From Streptomyces parvus (lineage in GTDB: Bacteria > Actinomycetota > Actinomycetes > Streptomycetales > Streptomycetaceae): 64,000 nucleotides of DNA. The notes beneath the pieces are model-generated. The model ran no database searches and was not told where the DNA came from. It saw nothing but the letters and a program-made list of their open reading frames with translations. Where the stretch lies: the NCBI RefSeq assembly GCF_032121415.1, contig NZ_CP135079.1:6944001-7008000 (forward strand), in the 5' to 3' direction. Shown one piece after another: positions 61,640 to 64,000 of the stretch. Position numbers and translations under genes: made by a program. The number at the start of each line of letters is the position of its first letter. Position 1 is the first letter of the stretch.

Positions 61640-62545
61640 ATGGTGACGCGGTACGACCGGCTGAAAGAGATTCAGCGACTGGACCCCGAGAGGGACTTCC
61701 TGGAGATCTACCGCCTCACTGTCACGTACGAGTTCCCCTGGGACGTCACCCGCGCCCTCGAACTGGCCCTCTACCGCACCTATGCGGTGCCCAGCATCGG
61801 CCGACTCCTCGACGAGACGGCGGAGTTGACGGAGCGCTCCCAGAAGCGCTATGACGACACCGCCCTGCTGCTCGACACGGTGGTGGAGCACGGCTTCGAC
61901 ACCGACGAAGGCCGCACGGCCGTCCGCCGGATCAACCAGATGCACCGCAGCTACGACATCGGCAACGACGACATGCGCTACGTCCTGTGCACGTTCGTCG
62001 TCACACCGAAGCGATGGCTGGACGATTTCGGCTGGCGACGCCTCTGCTGCCACGAGCTGGCCGCCTTCGCCGCCTACTACCGCACGCTCGGCGCGCGGAT
62101 GGGGATCAAGGACATTCCGGAGACCTACGAGGACTTCGAGCGCACCCTCGACACCTACGAGGACAAGCATTTCGGGTGGGACGAAGGGGCCCGACGGGTC
62201 TCCGACGCCACCTTGGCCCTGATGGCTTCCTGGTATCCGGCGCCCCTCGCCCCGGTGGTGCGCGGCGCCAGCCTCGCGCTCCTGGACGACTCGTTGCTCA
62301 AGGCGTTCCGCTATCGCCGCCCGGGGCCGGTGGCCCGCGGACTGACCCGGGGCGCGCTGCGCATGCGGGCCCGTGCCGTCCGGCTGCTGCCGCCCCGGCG
62401 GAAACCCCACTACGCACGGCAGAATCCCGAGATCAAGGGATATCCGGGCGGGTACGAGATCGCAGGGCTCGGCACGTACCCCACCCCGGGGGTCCGCGGC
62501 TGCCCCGTCCCCGGCCACCGCCCGGCGCGGACGCCCGCCGACTGA
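61640..62545 (+). CDS. MpaB-family oxygenase (DUF2236)
   Basis: 301 residues from ATG 61640 (GAGGGGGAC upstream). Family landmarks are LYRTYAVPSIGRLLDETAE, INQMHRSYDIGNDDMRYVLCTFVVTPKRW (in two parts around MHRSYDI), RRLCCHELAAFAAYYRTLG and GIKDIPETYEDFERTLD. This is the latex-clearing-protein/MpaB group of proposed heme b oxygenases. The His in MHR and the Arg/His around RYVLCTF match the heme-binding region. The substrate is unknown. Confidence 0.82.
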   Translation: MVTRYDRLKEIQRLDPERDFLEIYRLTVTYEFPWDVTRALELALYRTYAVPSIGRLLDETAELTERSQKRYDDTALLLDTVVEHGFDTDEGRTAVRRINQMHRSYDIGNDDMRYVLCTFVVTPKRWLDDFGWRRLCCHELAAFAAYYRTLGARMGIKDIPETYEDFERTLDTYEDKHFGWDEGARRVSDATLALMASWYPAPLAPVVRGASLALLDDSLLKAFRYRRPGPVARGLTRGALRMRARAVRLLPPRRKPHYARQNPEIKGYPGGYEIAGLGTYPTPGVRGCPVPGHRPARTPAD

Positions 62546-62558
62546 CGGCGACCGCCCG

Positions 62559-62620
62559 GCCGGTACGCCGTCGAGCCGGTGACGTGACGTGATTGCCCCG
62601 CCGGTACGCCGTCGAGCCGG
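62559..62620. repeat. 21-bp direct repeat, two copies
   Basis: The same 21 bases (beginning GCCGGTACGCCG, ending GAGCCGG) occur at 62559-62579 and 62600-62620, 41 bp apart start to start, in the 106-bp gap between two convergent genes. It looks like a short tandem duplication; no role is apparent. Confidence 0.8.
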
Positions 62621-62651
62621 GGCGAGGGCCGCAGGACTCGGGCCGTCGGCC

Positions 62652-63257
62652 TCAGCCCTGCCTGACGGCGAGCGCGAGGAAGCGCGCGTCCTCGTCCAGG
62701 TAGGACTCCAGCCGCCACCCCGCACCGGCCAGCAGCTCACGCAGCCTGGGCTCGGCCCGCAGGTCGTCGTCGGTGACGGCGCGCCCCTGGCGCGCGGCGA
62801 GGGCAGTCCGGCCGATCGGGTGGAACAGGGCGAGGACCCCGCCCGGCCGGACCACGCGTGCGAGCTCCGCCATATCGGCCTCGGGCCGGGCCAGATGTGA
62901 GATCAGCCCGGCCCCGAACACCGCGTCCAGGGCACTGTCACGCAGGGGCAGCCGCGCGACATCGGCACGCACGAGTGTCCCGCTGGTTCCGCGCCCCGCC
63001 CGCGCCGCCGCCTCCAACATGGCCGGTGTCAGGTCGGCGCCCAGCACCGTGCCCTCGGGCCCGACCACCGCTCGCAACGCGGGCAGCGCACGCCCCGTCC
63101 CGCAGCCCGCGTCGAGCACGGCATCGCCCCGGCGCAGCCCGAGCAGGCCGGCCGCCGCCGTGTAGGCGGGGCCGTCGTCGGGGAACCGGCTGTCCCAGTC
63201 GGCCGCACGCGGGGTGAAGAAGTCCAGGACACGGGTGTGGGTGTGGTCGTCGGTCAT
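62652..63257 (-). CDS. Class I SAM-dependent methyltransferase (UbiE/methyltransferase_11-like)
   Basis: 201 residues from ATG 63257 (a start six codons earlier is possible). Motif I is VLDAGCGTGRALPALR, followed by GADLTPAMLEAAARA, VRADVARLPLRDSALDAVF and LARVVRPGGVLALFHPIG, the order of methyltransferase_11 enzymes acting on small molecules. No context for substrate. It is convergent with the MpaB gene and upstream of TerD on the same strand. Confidence 0.88.
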   Translation of the reverse strand: MTDDHTHTRVLDFFTPRAADWDSRFPDDGPAYTAAAGLLGLRRGDAVLDAGCGTGRALPALRAVVGPEGTVLGADLTPAMLEAAARAGRGTSGTLVRADVARLPLRDSALDAVFGAGLISHLARPEADMAELARVVRPGGVLALFHPIGRTALAARQGRAVTDDDLRAEPRLRELLAGAGWRLESYLDEDARFLALAVRQG

Positions 63258-63314
63258 GAGGACATGCTCGCGCAACCGGTGGGGGCGTGCGAGCGCCGCA
63301 ACCGACCCGTCCCC

Positions 63315-63890
63315 TCAGACGTCGACCCCGTAGTCCGAGGCGATGCCGGCCAGGCCGGAGGCGTAACCCTGGCCGACGGCCCGGAACTTCCACTCGGCGC
63401 CGTGCCGGTACAGCTCGCCGAAGACCATCGCCGTCTCGGTGGAGGCGTCCTCGCTCAGGTCGTAACGGGCGAGCTCGACGCCGTTCGCCCGGTTCACCAC
63501 GCGGATGAACGCGTTGCGGACCTGACCGAAGCTCTGGCCACGGCTCTGGGCGTCATGGATCGAGACGGGGAACACGATCTTCGCGACCTCGGCGGGCACC
63601 GACGACAGATCGACCTCGACCGACTCATCGTCGCCCTCGCCCTCACCCGTCAGGTTGTCACCGGTGTGGCGGACGGAACCGTCGGGGCTGGTGAGGTTGT
63701 TGTAGAAGACGAAGTGACTGTCGGAGAGAACCTTGCCCGCCGCGGAGCACAGCAGCGCACTCGCATCCAGGTCGTGATCGGCCCCGGTCGTGGTCCGTAC
63801 GTCCCAGCCGAGTCCGACCGTCACCGCGGTGAGGCCGGGGGCCTCCTTCGACAGGGAGACATTGCCACCCTTGGCCAGGGTCACACCCAT
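63315..63890 (-). CDS. TerD-family stress/calcium-binding protein
   Basis: 191 residues from ATG 63890 with a perfect GGAGGAAAT ribosome site. It reads MGVTLAKGGNVSLSKEAPGL at the start, then GLGWDVRTT, DLDASALLC, HFVFYNNLTSPDGSV, GDDESVEVDLSSVP, DLSEDASTETAMVFGELYR and GQGYASGLAGIASDYGV. These are the diagnostic TerD motifs, including the acidic calcium-binding loops. Family members take part in tellurite resistance and in envelope or oxidative stress responses. Streptomycetes carry many copies. Confidence 0.95.
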   Translation of the reverse strand: MGVTLAKGGNVSLSKEAPGLTAVTVGLGWDVRTTTGADHDLDASALLCSAAGKVLSDSHFVFYNNLTSPDGSVRHTGDNLTGEGEGDDESVEVDLSSVPAEVAKIVFPVSIHDAQSRGQSFGQVRNAFIRVVNRANGVELARYDLSEDASTETAMVFGELYRHGAEWKFRAVGQGYASGLAGIASDYGVDV

Positions 63891-64000
63891 GATTTCCTCC
63901 AGTCTTCGGTCGGTCAGCACCGGTGGTCCGGAAATCCGCGGCTGCACCGCATCCGAGTCCGGTGACCGGAGCCGTTCTGCTGTCACTTGTCACTTTTGTT

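Noticed and set aside
62559..62620. CRISPR-like array
   Set aside because: Only two copies of a 21-bp repeat with a 20-bp spacing and no cas genes; it is a simple local duplication.

Overview
The window is high-GC actinobacterial DNA, almost certainly a Streptomyces chromosome. The evidence is strong third-position GC, GTG starts, frequent ATGA/GTGA overlaps, a SWIM/SNF2 pair, TerD, Tat and Sec secreted proteins and large NRPS genes. I see no rRNA, tRNA or CRISPR array.

1) 1-26.4 kb is a salicylate-capped NRPS metallophore cluster whose layout resembles coelibactin. A partial ABC ATPase and a salicylate-AMP ligase lie on the left. A divergent promoter carries a perfect 8-1-8 Fur/Zur-type palindrome. 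A collinear, mostly overlapping operon then runs from 2.3 to 25.8 kb: NRPS1 (ArCP-Cy-A-PCP-Cy-A-PCP), NRPS2 (docking-Cy-A[MT]-PCP-TE), a saccharopine-dehydrogenase-like protein, a thiazolinyl imine reductase fused to a methyltransferase, a CYP105-like P450, a type II thioesterase, a second methyltransferase, two half-size ABC exporters and salicylate synthase. Specificity residues read Thr-like, Cys, Cys, so the expected scaffold is salicyl, methyloxazoline, thiazoline and a reduced, methylated thiazolidine. Just downstream a second Fur/Zur-like inverted repeat precedes a His-rich metal-binding protein, which favours zinc control.

2) 26.4-32.5 kb holds a phosphoesterase, a DUF2243 and a CtaG-like membrane protein, then an eroded integrative element. 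Its tyrosine recombinase has lost the catalytic Tyr, and a polymerase-like gene and an HTH gene are riddled with frameshifts.

3) 32.7-49.5 kb is a terpenoid-rich accessory region. Its highlight is a single protein with an N-terminal polyprenyl diphosphate synthase and a C-terminal class I terpene cyclase, the reverse of the fungal order, convergent with a small ABC exporter. At the other end an operon encodes a second class I terpene cyclase, two P450s and probably a four-EF-hand protein. Between them lie a three-repeat secreted protein, a frameshifted secreted protein, a 1014-residue tectonin/jacalin-like protein with a TTA codon, and transposon-associated remnants.

4) 50.0-64 kb returns to ordinary chromosomal genes after an APH fragment and an IS5-type transposase tail: aldehyde dehydrogenase with a GAF regulator, a Tat amidase, SWIM protein plus SNF2 helicase, fatty acid desaturase, small membrane protein, hypothetical protein, MpaB-type oxygenase, methyltransferase and TerD.
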